DNA of 64,000 bases, taken from the NCBI RefSeq assembly GCF_001426405.1, contig NZ_LMEP01000004.1, positions 1 through 64,000 on the forward strand, given 5' to 3'. This DNA comes from Streptomyces sp. Root1304 (GTDB lineage: Bacteria > Actinomycetota > Actinomycetes > Streptomycetales > Streptomycetaceae). Under the pieces are notes generated by a model. The model was given only the letters and a program-made list of their open reading frames with translations. It did no database searches and had not been told where the DNA came from. The position numbers and the translations under genes are program-made. Position 1 is the stretch's first letter. Every line of letters starts with the position of its first letter. Shown piece after piece: positions 44,149 through 52,732 of this stretch.

Positions 44149-45926
44149 TGTCGCTGCCCCGATCCACGGACGCCGCCCGCGGCGCCGCCGCCCCCACCGA
44201 ACTGCCCGACGCCGACACGGTCGTGGCGCACACCCTCCTCAACTGCCTGCTGCGCGAGGTCTCCGGGCCGGAGCACCAGACGGCCGCGAGCGACGGCCAC
44301 CTCCTGCTGCGGCTGCCCCGCCGCGGGGTGCTGCTGCGCGTGGCACTGCGCCGCACGTCCCTGCTGGGCGCGCACCGCTTCACCGGCCCGGTCCACGAGC
44401 AGCGCGAGGGGGACTGGGAGCGGATCGACTGGCGGCGCCTCGCCGAGTACGTCCAGGACGAACTGTCCCTGCGCACCGGCGTCCGCAACGAGGAGTTCCT
44501 CGACCAGATCGCCTCCAGCCACGGGGCGATCACCGCCGGGCTCGCCGCCGCGCCCCTCCCCGTACGGCCGGACGCGCGCACCCCGGGCCGGGCCACGGCC
44601 ACGCCCGACCCCTCTCTCTCCTCCGAACAGTCCCTCCTCTTCGGTCACCGCTTCCACCCCACCCCCAAGGCCCGCGACGGCGACGCCGCCTCCTGGCTCG
44701 CCTACGCCCCCGAGGCCGGAGCCGCCTTTCCCCTGCGCCGCCTCGCCGTCCGTGCCGAACTGATCGCCGAGGAGTCCACCGACCCCGCCGCCACCGCGCC
44801 CCTCGACCGGCTCGGCGAAGGCGTCCCGGACGGCTACCGGCCGCTGCCGGCGCACCCCTGGCAGTTCGAGATGCTGCTGCGCGACCACCCGTCGCTGCGC
44901 GAGGCGCTCGACCGGGGCGACATCCTGGACCTCGGGAGGGCGGGGACACCGTTCGCCGCGACCGCCTCCGTCCGCACCCTCTACGACGGCGACACGTTCC
45001 TGAAGTTCAGCCTCAACGTCCGCATCACCAACTGCCTCCGCAAGAACGCCCGTTACGAACTCACCGGCGCCGTGGCCCTGACCCGCCTCCTCGAACCCGT
45101 CCTCGACGCGCTCACCACCCGGTTCCCCGGCAGCGCCGTGCTCCGCGAGCCCGCCTACCGCAGCCTCGCCCTGCCCGGTCCCGACGGCACCCCGGACCGC
45201 GCCCTCCTGGAGGGCTTCGGCGTCATCGTCCGCGAAGGACTCTCCGCGCGGCTGCTGCCCGGCACCACACCGCTCCTCGCGGGCGCCGTCGCCGACGAGT
45301 ACCCCAGCGGCCCCGCCCACATCTCCCGCCTCCTGGACGGCGCCGGCCCCACCACCGTCGTCGCCTGGTGGGACGCGTACCTGAAGCTGCTCGTCCCGCC
45401 CGTCCTGGCCGCCTACTTCGACCACGGACTGGTCCTGGAGCCGCACCTGCAGAACGTCCTCGTCTGCGTCGACGACGACGCCATGCCCGCCCAGGTCCTC
45501 TTCCGCGACCTGGAGGGGACCAAGCTCCTCCCCGAACACCACGCCGACACCCTCGCCGCGCTGCCCGCCGAGGTCGCGGACGCCATGACGTACGACGCGG
45601 AACGCGGCTGGGACCGCGTCGCCTACTGCCTGTTCGTCAACCACATCGCCGAGATGCTCGCCGCCCTCGCCGACCTGCACCCCGAGACCGAACCCGCCCT
45701 CTGGGCGCGGGGCCGCGCCACCCTCCAGACCTACGCCGACCTGCACGGCCGCCCGCCCCGGCTCGCCGCGCTCCTCGCCGGCGTACCGCTGCCGGCCAAG
45801 GCCAACCTGCTCACCCGCTGGGAGCGCAAGGCCGACCGCGAGGCCGGATACGTCCGCCTTCCCTCCCCGCTCGCCGAGGACGTGCTCCCGGACGCGATCG
45901 ACCACCCCTGGAGCCCGGCCCGATGA
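44148..45926 (+). CDS. NIS siderophore synthetase 2 (IucA/IucC family)
   Basis: This full-length 592-aa NIS synthetase has a helical N-terminal domain to about residue 120, GHRFHPTPKARDG (ATP/carboxylate-binding motif, about residues 165-177), YRPLPAHPWQF, TNCLRKNARYELTGA, and the C-terminal GLVLEPHLQNVLV and VLFRDLEGTKLL. Enzymes of this type condense citrate or its half-amides with amines to build carboxylate siderophores. Gene order NIS, MFS, NIS, PLP decarboxylase is that of vibrioferrin/xanthoferrin operons. It overlaps the decarboxylase by ATGA. Confidence 0.9.
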   Translation: MSLPRSTDAARGAAAPTELPDADTVVAHTLLNCLLREVSGPEHQTAASDGHLLLRLPRRGVLLRVALRRTSLLGAHRFTGPVHEQREGDWERIDWRRLAEYVQDELSLRTGVRNEEFLDQIASSHGAITAGLAAAPLPVRPDARTPGRATATPDPSLSSEQSLLFGHRFHPTPKARDGDAASWLAYAPEAGAAFPLRRLAVRAELIAEESTDPAATAPLDRLGEGVPDGYRPLPAHPWQFEMLLRDHPSLREALDRGDILDLGRAGTPFAATASVRTLYDGDTFLKFSLNVRITNCLRKNARYELTGAVALTRLLEPVLDALTTRFPGSAVLREPAYRSLALPGPDGTPDRALLEGFGVIVREGLSARLLPGTTPLLAGAVADEYPSGPAHISRLLDGAGPTTVVAWWDAYLKLLVPPVLAAYFDHGLVLEPHLQNVLVCVDDDAMPAQVLFRDLEGTKLLPEHHADTLAALPAEVADAMTYDAERGWDRVAYCLFVNHIAEMLAALADLHPETEPALWARGRATLQTYADLHGRPPRLAALLAGVPLPAKANLLTRWERKADREAGYVRLPSPLAEDVLPDAIDHPWSPAR

Positions 45927-47125
45927 CAGCCCCCACCCCCGCCGTGCGCGAGCACGTCCTCGGCCTCCCCGCCGACGCCCTGCCCGCCTACGTCTACGAC
46001 CTGACGGCACTGCGCGCCCACGCCGCCTCCGTACGCGCGGCGCTGCCCGAGCGCGTCGAGCTCTACTACGCGGCCAAGGCCAACCCGGAGCCGGAGCTGC
46101 TGGCCGCGCTCTCCCCGTACGCCGACGGCTACGAGGTGTCCTCCGGCGGCGAACTCGCCCACGTGGGCCGCGCCGTGCCCGGCCGCCCCCTCGCGTTCGG
46201 CGGCCCCGGCAAGACCCCGGACGAGATCGTCACCGCCCTGGAGCTCGGGGTGGAACGCTTCCACGTCGAGAGTCTGTACGAGCTGCGGATGCTCGGTGAA
46301 CTGGCCACCCGCCGCGCCCCGGACACGGCCGTCGGCGTTCTCCTCCGGTTCAACCTGCCGCTGTCCGCCGCCGGCCTGGAGGGCAGCTCGCTCGCCATGG
46401 GCGGCCGGCCGACCCCGTTCGGCCTCGACCCCTCCGACGCCGACGCCGCCGTCACGCTGCTCACCGACGGCACCCTCCCGCACCTGCGGCTGCTCGGCGT
46501 CCGCGCCCACCTCGCCAGCGGTCTCGACGCCGCAGAACAGATCGCCGTCGCCCGGTCCGTCGTCGACTGGACCACCGGGCTCGCCGCCCGGCACCGCGTA
46601 CGCCTCGACGAGGTCGACGTCGGCGGTGGGAGGCACGTCGACTACGCCGCCCCCGACCGCCTCTTCGACTGGTCCACCTACGGCAAGGGCCTGGCGCTGC
46701 TCGCCGAGGACCACCCGGAGCTGACCCTGCGCATCGAGCCGGGACGGGCGCTGACCGCGTACTGCGGCTGGTACGCCACCGAGGTCCTGGACGTGAAGCG
46801 CAGCCACGGCGAGGACTTCGCCGTCGTACGCGGCGGCACCCACCACCTGCGCACCCCGGCGACGAAGGGCCACGACCAGCCCTGCACGGTGCTCCCCGTG
46901 GACAGCTGGCCGCACCCCTGGCCCCGGCCCGCGTCCGGGGCGGACACGGTGACCCTGACGGGACAGCTGTGCACCCCCAAGGACCTGCTCGCCCGGCACG
47001 TGCCGGCACCGGGCCTGCGGGCCGGTGACAGGGTGGCCTTCGGCCTCGCGGGTGCGTACGCCTGGAACATCTCGCACCACGACTTCCTCATGCACCCCCG
47101 GCCGGGGTTCCACTTCCTGGGCTGA
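45923..47125 (+). CDS. PLP-dependent decarboxylase of fold type III (siderophore amine supply)
   Basis: This 400-aa protein resembles diaminopimelate/ornithine decarboxylases. YYAAKANPEPELL has K52 as PLP-binding Lys, GYEVSSGGELAHV follows, and LRIEPGRALTAYCGWY carries the phosphate-binding region. In vibrioferrin, achromobactin and staphyloferrin B systems the equivalent enzyme (PvsE, AcsE, SbnH) makes an amine building block by decarboxylating an amino acid or citryl conjugate. It is translationally coupled to NIS synthetase 2 and is the last gene of the operon. The usual AMG Cys motif near the C-terminus appears as QLCTPKDLL. Confidence 0.88.
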   Translation: MTAPTPAVREHVLGLPADALPAYVYDLTALRAHAASVRAALPERVELYYAAKANPEPELLAALSPYADGYEVSSGGELAHVGRAVPGRPLAFGGPGKTPDEIVTALELGVERFHVESLYELRMLGELATRRAPDTAVGVLLRFNLPLSAAGLEGSSLAMGGRPTPFGLDPSDADAAVTLLTDGTLPHLRLLGVRAHLASGLDAAEQIAVARSVVDWTTGLAARHRVRLDEVDVGGGRHVDYAAPDRLFDWSTYGKGLALLAEDHPELTLRIEPGRALTAYCGWYATEVLDVKRSHGEDFAVVRGGTHHLRTPATKGHDQPCTVLPVDSWPHPWPRPASGADTVTLTGQLCTPKDLLARHVPAPGLRAGDRVAFGLAGAYAWNISHHDFLMHPRPGFHFLG

Positions 47126-47152
47126 CCGGACCGGGGGGCGCGGGAGCGGGTG

Positions 47153-47371
47153 TCAGCCCTCGGTGGTGGTGGCGTCGCCCGCCTGCTCGGTGGTCCCGGC
47201 CGGCTGCGTCTTCTCGCGCATCTTGCGCACCAGCTCCGCCTTCTTGTCGGCGGCACCCTGGCGGTCGAGGTTGCGGTGCGGGCCGTTGTTCTGGCGTTCG
47301 GCGCGGGAGAGCTTCTTGCGCTGGCCGCCGCCCTGGCCCACGGGGTTGTTGATGTTCTTGCTGTCGGTCAC
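47153..47371 (-). CDS. Small conserved streptomycete protein (DUF6243-like)
   Basis: This 72-aa, highly charged protein begins VTDSKNINNPVGQGGGQRKK and continues with ADKKAELVRKMREK. I recall this pattern as the DUF6243 family, which is common in Streptomyces and of unknown function. GTG 47371 is preceded by GGGAGAACCC. There is no signal peptide or membrane segment; it is probably mostly disordered and helical. Confidence 0.75.
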   Translation of the reverse strand: MTDSKNINNPVGQGGGQRKKLSRAERQNNGPHRNLDRQGAADKKAELVRKMREKTQPAGTTEQAGDATTTEG

Positions 47372-47670
47372 GGGTTCTCCCGGTGGTGTGGTGAGGTGAT
47401 CTACGGATTCATCGGTGGGGGACGGACGGCGCTGCCGAGGGGCGTCGGCGGGGGCCCGTCGCGCTCTCACTCGTGAATCGGCGTCTGGAAGAACATGACA
47501 AAGACGTTACCCGGTTCCGTCGACACCGCGCGCCACACGCGGAGGGGGGCTGGCCGGGGCGGGCCGGTCCCGGTTCGCGCGTCCGTCGTGCGGGCCGGGA
47601 GCCGAAGACGGCGATGCGCCGTCCGTGTGACGCCGGGGGCGTAGGCTCCGGGCGGAGAAGGTGGGGGAAG

Positions 47671-48981
47671 ATGACCGAGGACCGTAGGGCGACCGTTCCC
47701 GTGTGGACGCTGGCGACCGCTGATGTCCGCGTGCCGGGCCTGGCCGCGGGCGAGTCGATGACGGCCGAGCGCCTGGCCGAGCTGCGCGGAGTGCTGGCCG
47801 TCCTGGCCGACGAGCCGATCGTCACGCTGGAAGCGCATCCGCTGCCCGAGAAGACCGACCGCGGCGGTGGCATTCCGCTCGATGTCGTGAGTCCGCTGGC
47901 GCAGCACCTGTCCCAGGTCATCACGCAATCGGCGCGCAGTTCTCTCACGGTGGCCAGGGCGACCGCTTCCGGCGAGTGCCTGTACCGCATGGTCGTCCCG
48001 GCGAAGGTCGCCGCCCGGTTCGGGCAGGGGCTGGTCCGGTCGATGGTGCCGAAGGGGGGTGCCGGTGGCAGCTACAGCCCCCTCGTGGACTCGACGGGCA
48101 GGATCGTCGCCCACGCGCAGTACGTGCCGGTCGGAGGAGCGGCGGCGGCGGGCACGATCGGCGGGGCCGGTGCGGCCGCCGGTGCCGCGGTCGCCGGCGG
48201 TACGGCGCTCACCGTGGCCGCTCCGCTCGTGCTCATGGCCGTGGCGGTGGGAGCCAGCGCGCACGCCGACCACAAGCGCCGGCAGGCCATCGAGCACATC
48301 ACGGACCTGCTGGAGCAGCTCCAGGCGGACAAGCTCGACGACGAGCTCAGCGCGCTCGACGCCTGCCGGAGCGCCATCGACAAGGCCACCGCCGTCCTGC
48401 TCGACCAGGGCAGGGTCGGTGCCTCGCTGGGACTCGACTCGGCGGTGCACGCCATCAACACGGCGCTGAGCAAGGCCGACCGCCGCCTCGCCCGCTGGCA
48501 GAGCGCAATCGACGCGCTCACCGAGGGCGAGCCCGTCGACCTCGGCACGCTGACCAAGTCGTTCCCCGGCGTCGACGACCCGGGCGGTACGTTCCGCACC
48601 CACCTCGAACTCGCCGGCCTGGCCATCGCGCTGATGCGCCGGGTGGTCGTCCTCCAGGCCGTCGAGCACGCCCAGAGCGAGCCGGGCAATCCGTTCGAGA
48701 ACTTCACCCGCGCCCTCCACCGCGACCAACAGCAGCTCGACGAACGGGAGTCGGGCATCGCGGGTGTCCTCGTACGCCTGTCGGCACTGGAACTGGCACG
48801 CCCGACCGGTCTGCGGCCCGTCTTCACGACCGGCGAGGTCGATCGCCTCATGAGCGCGGCGCACCGGATCCGCAAGCTGGGCGACGGCGTCACGGTGAAC
48901 GGCCGCCCGACGGACGTGGCGATCGACATCGCCCGCTACAAGGACGGCTCGGTGGTCGTGTTCCCGGCGCGGCCCGCGTAG
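47671..48981 (+). CDS. Protein of unknown function with glycine-zipper-like segment
   Basis: I do not recognise this 436-aa protein. ATG 47671 follows GGGGGAAG. Residues about 150-200 form a Gly/Ala-rich hydrophobic stretch (AAGTIGGAGAAAGAAVAGG, then LTVAAPLVLMAVAVGAS) like glycine-zipper membrane segments. Residues about 205-330 are predicted helical with heptad-like Leu/Ala (EHITDLLEQLQADKLDDEL). The C-terminus is a mixed domain. The overall layout recalls membrane-active or membrane-remodelling proteins, but no catalytic motif is visible. Neighbours give no hint. Confidence 0.7.
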   Translation: MTEDRRATVPVWTLATADVRVPGLAAGESMTAERLAELRGVLAVLADEPIVTLEAHPLPEKTDRGGGIPLDVVSPLAQHLSQVITQSARSSLTVARATASGECLYRMVVPAKVAARFGQGLVRSMVPKGGAGGSYSPLVDSTGRIVAHAQYVPVGGAAAAGTIGGAGAAAGAAVAGGTALTVAAPLVLMAVAVGASAHADHKRRQAIEHITDLLEQLQADKLDDELSALDACRSAIDKATAVLLDQGRVGASLGLDSAVHAINTALSKADRRLARWQSAIDALTEGEPVDLGTLTKSFPGVDDPGGTFRTHLELAGLAIALMRRVVVLQAVEHAQSEPGNPFENFTRALHRDQQQLDERESGIAGVLVRLSALELARPTGLRPVFTTGEVDRLMSAAHRIRKLGDGVTVNGRPTDVAIDIARYKDGSVVVFPARPA

Positions 48982-48994
48982 GCACGGACCGACT

Positions 48995-49031
48995 GCCGCC
49001 CGCCCGGTCCCCGCGTGACCGGACGGGCGGC
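48995..49031. terminator. Bidirectional terminator hairpin
   Basis: A 15-bp stem with one mismatch (48995-49009 with 49017-49031) and a 7-nt loop lies between the end of the rightward 436-aa gene and the end of the leftward protease gene. It probably terminates both. Confidence 0.65.
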
Positions 49032-49052
49032 GCCGTGACGCGTTCTACGGCC

Positions 49053-49907
49053 TTACGGCTTCGGCAGGGTGCAGCCCGGGCGGTTCAGGTCGATCACGTT
49101 GCCCGCACCGACGCACGGGACGATCGTGTACGTCTCCTGGGCGTAGTTGATGCCCTGGTGGACGGTCACGGTGCCGTTCTCGTCGATCTCGCACGGGTTG
49201 TTCACGGTGCAGCTCTCACCGCTCTCGTTGCCCGTGTTGTTGACGGCGACGACCTTGCCGGTGGTCGTGTCGATGACCGGCGAGCCGGAGGTGCCGCCGA
49301 TGGTGTTGCAGGAGGAGGTGTAGCGGATGGAATCCTTCCAGGTCCAGTCGCCCTCCTTCATCCGGTAGACGAAGCCGTCGATGTCGCAGCTGTAGATCCG
49401 CTTCCAGTACCCGGACACCACCTTGATCGACGAGCCCTGCGTCGGGCGGACGTCGTTGAGGGTGAGGGCGCCTATGCCGTACAGGCTCTGGATCTGCGCG
49501 TAGGTCTTGGTCACCTGGTAGATCGAGATGTCCGTGTCGGTCATCGTGCCGTACGAGATCTTGCTGGCGCGCAGCGTCGCGACCTTGGTGCCGGCCGAGT
49601 TGAGCAGCGAGAACGAGCGGGTGGAGCGGACGTCCTTGACGACCTCGCCGGGTCCCGGCATGCCGGTCTCCAGACAGTGGCCGTTGGAGAGGACGAGCGC
49701 GGGGTCGTTCGGCTGGGAGCTCGGCATGCGGACGAGCGAGCCGGAGCAGTTGCTGAGCGCGACCGTGCCGGCGAAGTCGACGGTGACGGCCGCCGCGGTC
49801 CGGTCCTTGGCCGCGGGAGCCTGCGGCGGCGCGGCCGCCATGGCCGGGACCGCGGCCGCTCCGGTCAGGAGCAGCGCGAGCAGGGCGCCGACGAGAGGCT
49901 TCTTCAT
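49053..49907 (-). CDS. Secreted trypsin-like serine protease
   Basis: This 284-aa protein has a signal peptide (residues 1 to about 25, KPLVGALLALLLTGAAA, cleavage near AMA). The chymotrypsin-fold triad is visible as LSNGHCLE (His), DTDISIYQV (Asp) and IGGTSGSPVID (Ser). Several Cys residues suggest disulphides, as in secreted Streptomyces proteases. There is no obvious long propeptide, so it is of the trypsin-like V8/S1B-S1E type. Start ATG 49907 follows AGGGGA. Substrate preference is unknown. Confidence 0.88.
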   Translation of the reverse strand: MKKPLVGALLALLLTGAAAVPAMAAAPPQAPAAKDRTAAAVTVDFAGTVALSNCSGSLVRMPSSQPNDPALVLSNGHCLETGMPGPGEVVKDVRSTRSFSLLNSAGTKVATLRASKISYGTMTDTDISIYQVTKTYAQIQSLYGIGALTLNDVRPTQGSSIKVVSGYWKRIYSCDIDGFVYRMKEGDWTWKDSIRYTSSCNTIGGTSGSPVIDTTTGKVVAVNNTGNESGESCTVNNPCEIDENGTVTVHQGINYAQETYTIVPCVGAGNVIDLNRPGCTLPKP

Positions 49908-50097
49908 GTGGGGGTTCCCCTCTGATGACATGCAACCGAAGATCCTCCGGTTGTCATGTGCATTCTTAGAAGCGCGGCACCAACCCACAAGAGGGCGTAC
50001 GGAAATGAGTCACCACCGCGCCGGCCCCACCCGTCGGGCGCCCGGAACCTCCCCATGGCCGCGGCCCGTGCGGGCGGTGGGACCGGACGGGCCGACG

Positions 50098-50135
50098 CCG
50101 AAGGCCGGGGCGGCTGGTGCCGCCCCGGCCTTCGG
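50098..50135. terminator. Perfect 17-bp stem terminator after the APC permease
   Basis: The arms at 50098-50114 and 50119-50135 are perfect 17-bp reverse complements with a TGGT loop. The hairpin is 24 bp past the stop of the leftward APC gene and is the strongest stem in the window. Confidence 0.75.
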
Positions 50136-50158
50136 GGACCCAGGGGATCTCGGGGAGG

Positions 50159-51556
50159 TCAGACCTGCTCGTCCTCCGGGATGCTGACCAGCCAGCGGGT
50201 GTCCCGTCGGGGGCGCAGGTACAGGGCCCAGTAGAGGGTGGCGGCGGCCGTGATGCCGCCGGTCCAGGCCAGGTACTTGACGTCCTGCATGTACAGGACG
50301 TACGCGAGGACGCCGATGAGCAGGAGCGGCACGGCCGGCCACAGCGGCATGCGCCAGGCCGCGGTCTCGCGGTGCGCCGCCCGGCGGCTGAACAGGGCGG
50401 CCACCGCGACCAGCAGGTACATGCCGGTGACGGAGACGCCGGTGACGCCGTACAGGGTGTCGAGGTTCACGAAGCACAGGGCCGCGCCCGGGACGCCGAC
50501 GGCCAGGGTGGCCACCCACGGGGAGCCGAAGCGGCCGAGCCGGGACAGGGCGTTGTTGACGGGCTCCGGCCAGGCCTTGTCGCGGGCGGAGGCGAACAGG
50601 ACGCGGGAGTTCTGGATGACCATGACGATGCCCGCGTTGATGATCGCCAGGGCGACGCAGAGGCTGATGAAGGTGCCGACGGCCGAGTTGGACCAGGCGG
50701 CGATCATGCCGCTGATGTCTCCGCCGGTGAGGGTCTCCAGATCGCCGGCGCCGAGGGTGATCGCGACGACGGGCACCAGGATCACGGCGGTGGAGATGGC
50801 GAGCGTGGCGAGCACGGTGCGGGCCACCGTGCGGCGCGGGTTCTCCAGCTCCTCGGAGAGGTACACGGCCGTCGAGAAGCCCTGGGTGACGAAGAGGGCG
50901 ATGGCGAGGCCGGAGACGACCATGGCGCCGGTGACGAGCGAGTGTCCGCCGCCGGCGGACGCGACCTGGCCGTGGACCAGGGCGCCGACGCCCCGCTGCG
51001 AGTGGGAGAAGCCGAGGACCGCGACGATGCCGGCGGCGACGACCTCCAGGACGAGGAAGATCCCGGTGATCCAGGCGTTGGCCCGCAGGTCGAGCAGACC
51101 GGCGAGGGTGGCGAGGACCATGACGCCGGCACCGGCCAGCGGGGCCGGGATGTGCACGAGCGGCGCGAGGTAGTCCGCGGTCCCCATGGCGATCACCGGT
51201 GGCACGATCATCACGACCAGCAGGGACAGCACGAAGACCAGCCAGCCGGCCAGGCGGCCCGCGAGGGTGGAGACGATGGCGTACTCGCCGCCCGCGCTCG
51301 GGATCAGGGTGCCGAGCTCGGAGTAGCAGAACGCCACGCCGATACAGAGCAGCGAGCCGATGGCGATGGTCAGCGCCGCGTACGTGCCGACGCCGTCGAA
51401 CAGGTCCGGGACGACCACGAAGAGGGTCGAGGCGGGCGTCACGCACGACAGCGTGAGCAGGGTGCCGCCCACGACACCGATGGAGCGCTTGAGTTTCTGC
51501 GGCACGGGGCCGGTCTGGGGGGCCAACGCGTGCGGTGCGCTGAGGGTGTCCGTCAT
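50159..51556 (-). CDS. APC-family amino acid permease
   Basis: This 465-aa transporter has about twelve membrane helices. Helix 1 holds IGVVGGTLLTLSCVTPASTLFVVVP, equivalent to the substrate-binding unwound GxG region of APC permeases. SELGTLIPSAGGEYAIV and EELENPRRTVAR are the conserved family motifs. It should import or exchange amino acids or amines by proton coupling. It is a single-gene unit; start ATG 51556. No specific substrate can be read from the sequence. Confidence 0.87.
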   Translation of the reverse strand: MTDTLSAPHALAPQTGPVPQKLKRSIGVVGGTLLTLSCVTPASTLFVVVPDLFDGVGTYAALTIAIGSLLCIGVAFCYSELGTLIPSAGGEYAIVSTLAGRLAGWLVFVLSLLVVMIVPPVIAMGTADYLAPLVHIPAPLAGAGVMVLATLAGLLDLRANAWITGIFLVLEVVAAGIVAVLGFSHSQRGVGALVHGQVASAGGGHSLVTGAMVVSGLAIALFVTQGFSTAVYLSEELENPRRTVARTVLATLAISTAVILVPVVAITLGAGDLETLTGGDISGMIAAWSNSAVGTFISLCVALAIINAGIVMVIQNSRVLFASARDKAWPEPVNNALSRLGRFGSPWVATLAVGVPGAALCFVNLDTLYGVTGVSVTGMYLLVAVAALFSRRAAHRETAAWRMPLWPAVPLLLIGVLAYVLYMQDVKYLAWTGGITAAATLYWALYLRPRRDTRWLVSIPEDEQV

Positions 51557-51877
51557 CAGGCGGTTCCGATCGGTGCGAGCGGTGTATCTGAACGGGAGCG
51601 GTATCGCCTCCGAGGCGTCCGGTGTCAGTGGGGTCCGTGGCTCCCGGCCTGAATGGAAGCCCGGGTGGAACCGCAGGTCAATGCCCCTCCCGCTGCGGAA
51701 TCCGTCGTTCCAGGGTGCCGGAACGAGGCCCGGGGGCGCCAGGAACGCGTAAGGAAGCCGTCAATGCTGCGTGCGGGAACCGCAGCGGCCCGACCAGGAC
51801 TTTTCCCGCGCTTTACCCCCGCACACCCGCGCGGCCCGCCGGTCGGGCGGGCCGCGCGGGCATACGGGGGAGGGGGG
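51557..51877. other. Intergenic region between APC permease and lanthipeptide cluster
   Basis: These 321 bp hold the promoter of the leftward APC gene near its start and the terminator hairpin of the lanthipeptide operon at 51826-51860. I see no coding frame. Confidence 0.5.
51826..51860. terminator. Terminator of the lanthipeptide operon
   Basis: CCCGCGCGGCCCGCC (51826-51840) pairs perfectly with GGCGGGCCGCGCGGG (51846-51860) over a 5-nt loop, 18 bp past the stop of the transporter permease gene. Confidence 0.7.
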
Positions 51878-52732
51878 TCACTCCGGACGGCTGAAGCGGC
51901 GGGCGGCCCACAGCAGGGCCAGGCCTCCGACCGCGAGGAGCAGCCCGGCCTCCAAAAGCAGCGGGGGCTGCCGCCCCGCCCATTCGATGCCGCCGACGGC
52001 CGCCTGGTCCGGGTCCCGCAGGGAGATGCAGCGCCGCAGCAGGTCCACCCCGTACGCGAGCGGATTGACGGTCGCGAGGCCGCGCGCCCAGCCCGGCATG
52101 GACTCCAGCGGGAAGAAGGCGCCGGAGAGGAACAGCAGGGGCATCATCAGCAGGCTGAGGAGCGTGTGGAACAGCTCGGGGCTGCGCAGTGTCACGGACA
52201 GCGCCAGGGTCATGCTGGTGAGGGCGAACGAGGCCAGGAGCATGCCGCCGAGGAGCAGCAGCAGGAGCACGGGGTCGTACGGCAGGCCGACCGCGCCGGC
52301 CAGGGCGAGCAGGACGGAGCCCTGCACCGCGGCGACCAGGGTGCCGCCCGCGCAGCTGCCCAGGAGCAGGGTGGAGCGGCTGACGGGGGCCATCAGGAGC
52401 TCGCGCAGATAGCCGCTCTGCCGGTCGGTGATCAGCCGGATCCCCACCATGATGGCCGGGGTCTGCACCGTCATCATGAGCATGCCGGGGAAGAGGTACG
52501 TCTGGTAGCCGGTGCCCAGCGAGGCGGCGGGAATGAGGGTGGCGAGCCCGCCGCCGAGCGCGAAGAGGTAGAGCACCGGCTGCAGCAGGATCAGCGCGGT
52601 GTGGGAGCGCTGGCAGGCCAGGCGCAGCAGATCGCGGTGGACCAGGGCGTGGATCGCCCGCAGCTCGTGCCGCAGCCGGGGCGCCCGCCCCCGCTCGGTG
52701 GCCTCGGGCGCCTGGAGGGTGAGGGCGGTCAT
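51878..52732 (-). CDS. ABC-2 type permease of the lanthipeptide cluster
   Basis: This 284-aa protein has six hydrophobic segments and the ABC-2 family features LATLIPAASLGTGYQTYLFPGMLMM and RQSGYLRELLMAPVSRSTLLLG. LLFLSGAFFPLESMPGWARGLATVNPLAYGVDLLR is the typical C-terminal loop of drug or bacteriocin exporters. With the ATPase encoded upstream (ATGA overlap) it should export the lanthipeptide or give self-protection. Start ATG 52732. Confidence 0.9.
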   Translation of the reverse strand: MTALTLQAPEATERGRAPRLRHELRAIHALVHRDLLRLACQRSHTALILLQPVLYLFALGGGLATLIPAASLGTGYQTYLFPGMLMMTVQTPAIMVGIRLITDRQSGYLRELLMAPVSRSTLLLGSCAGGTLVAAVQGSVLLALAGAVGLPYDPVLLLLLLGGMLLASFALTSMTLALSVTLRSPELFHTLLSLLMMPLLFLSGAFFPLESMPGWARGLATVNPLAYGVDLLRRCISLRDPDQAAVGGIEWAGRQPPLLLEAGLLLAVGGLALLWAARRFSRPE

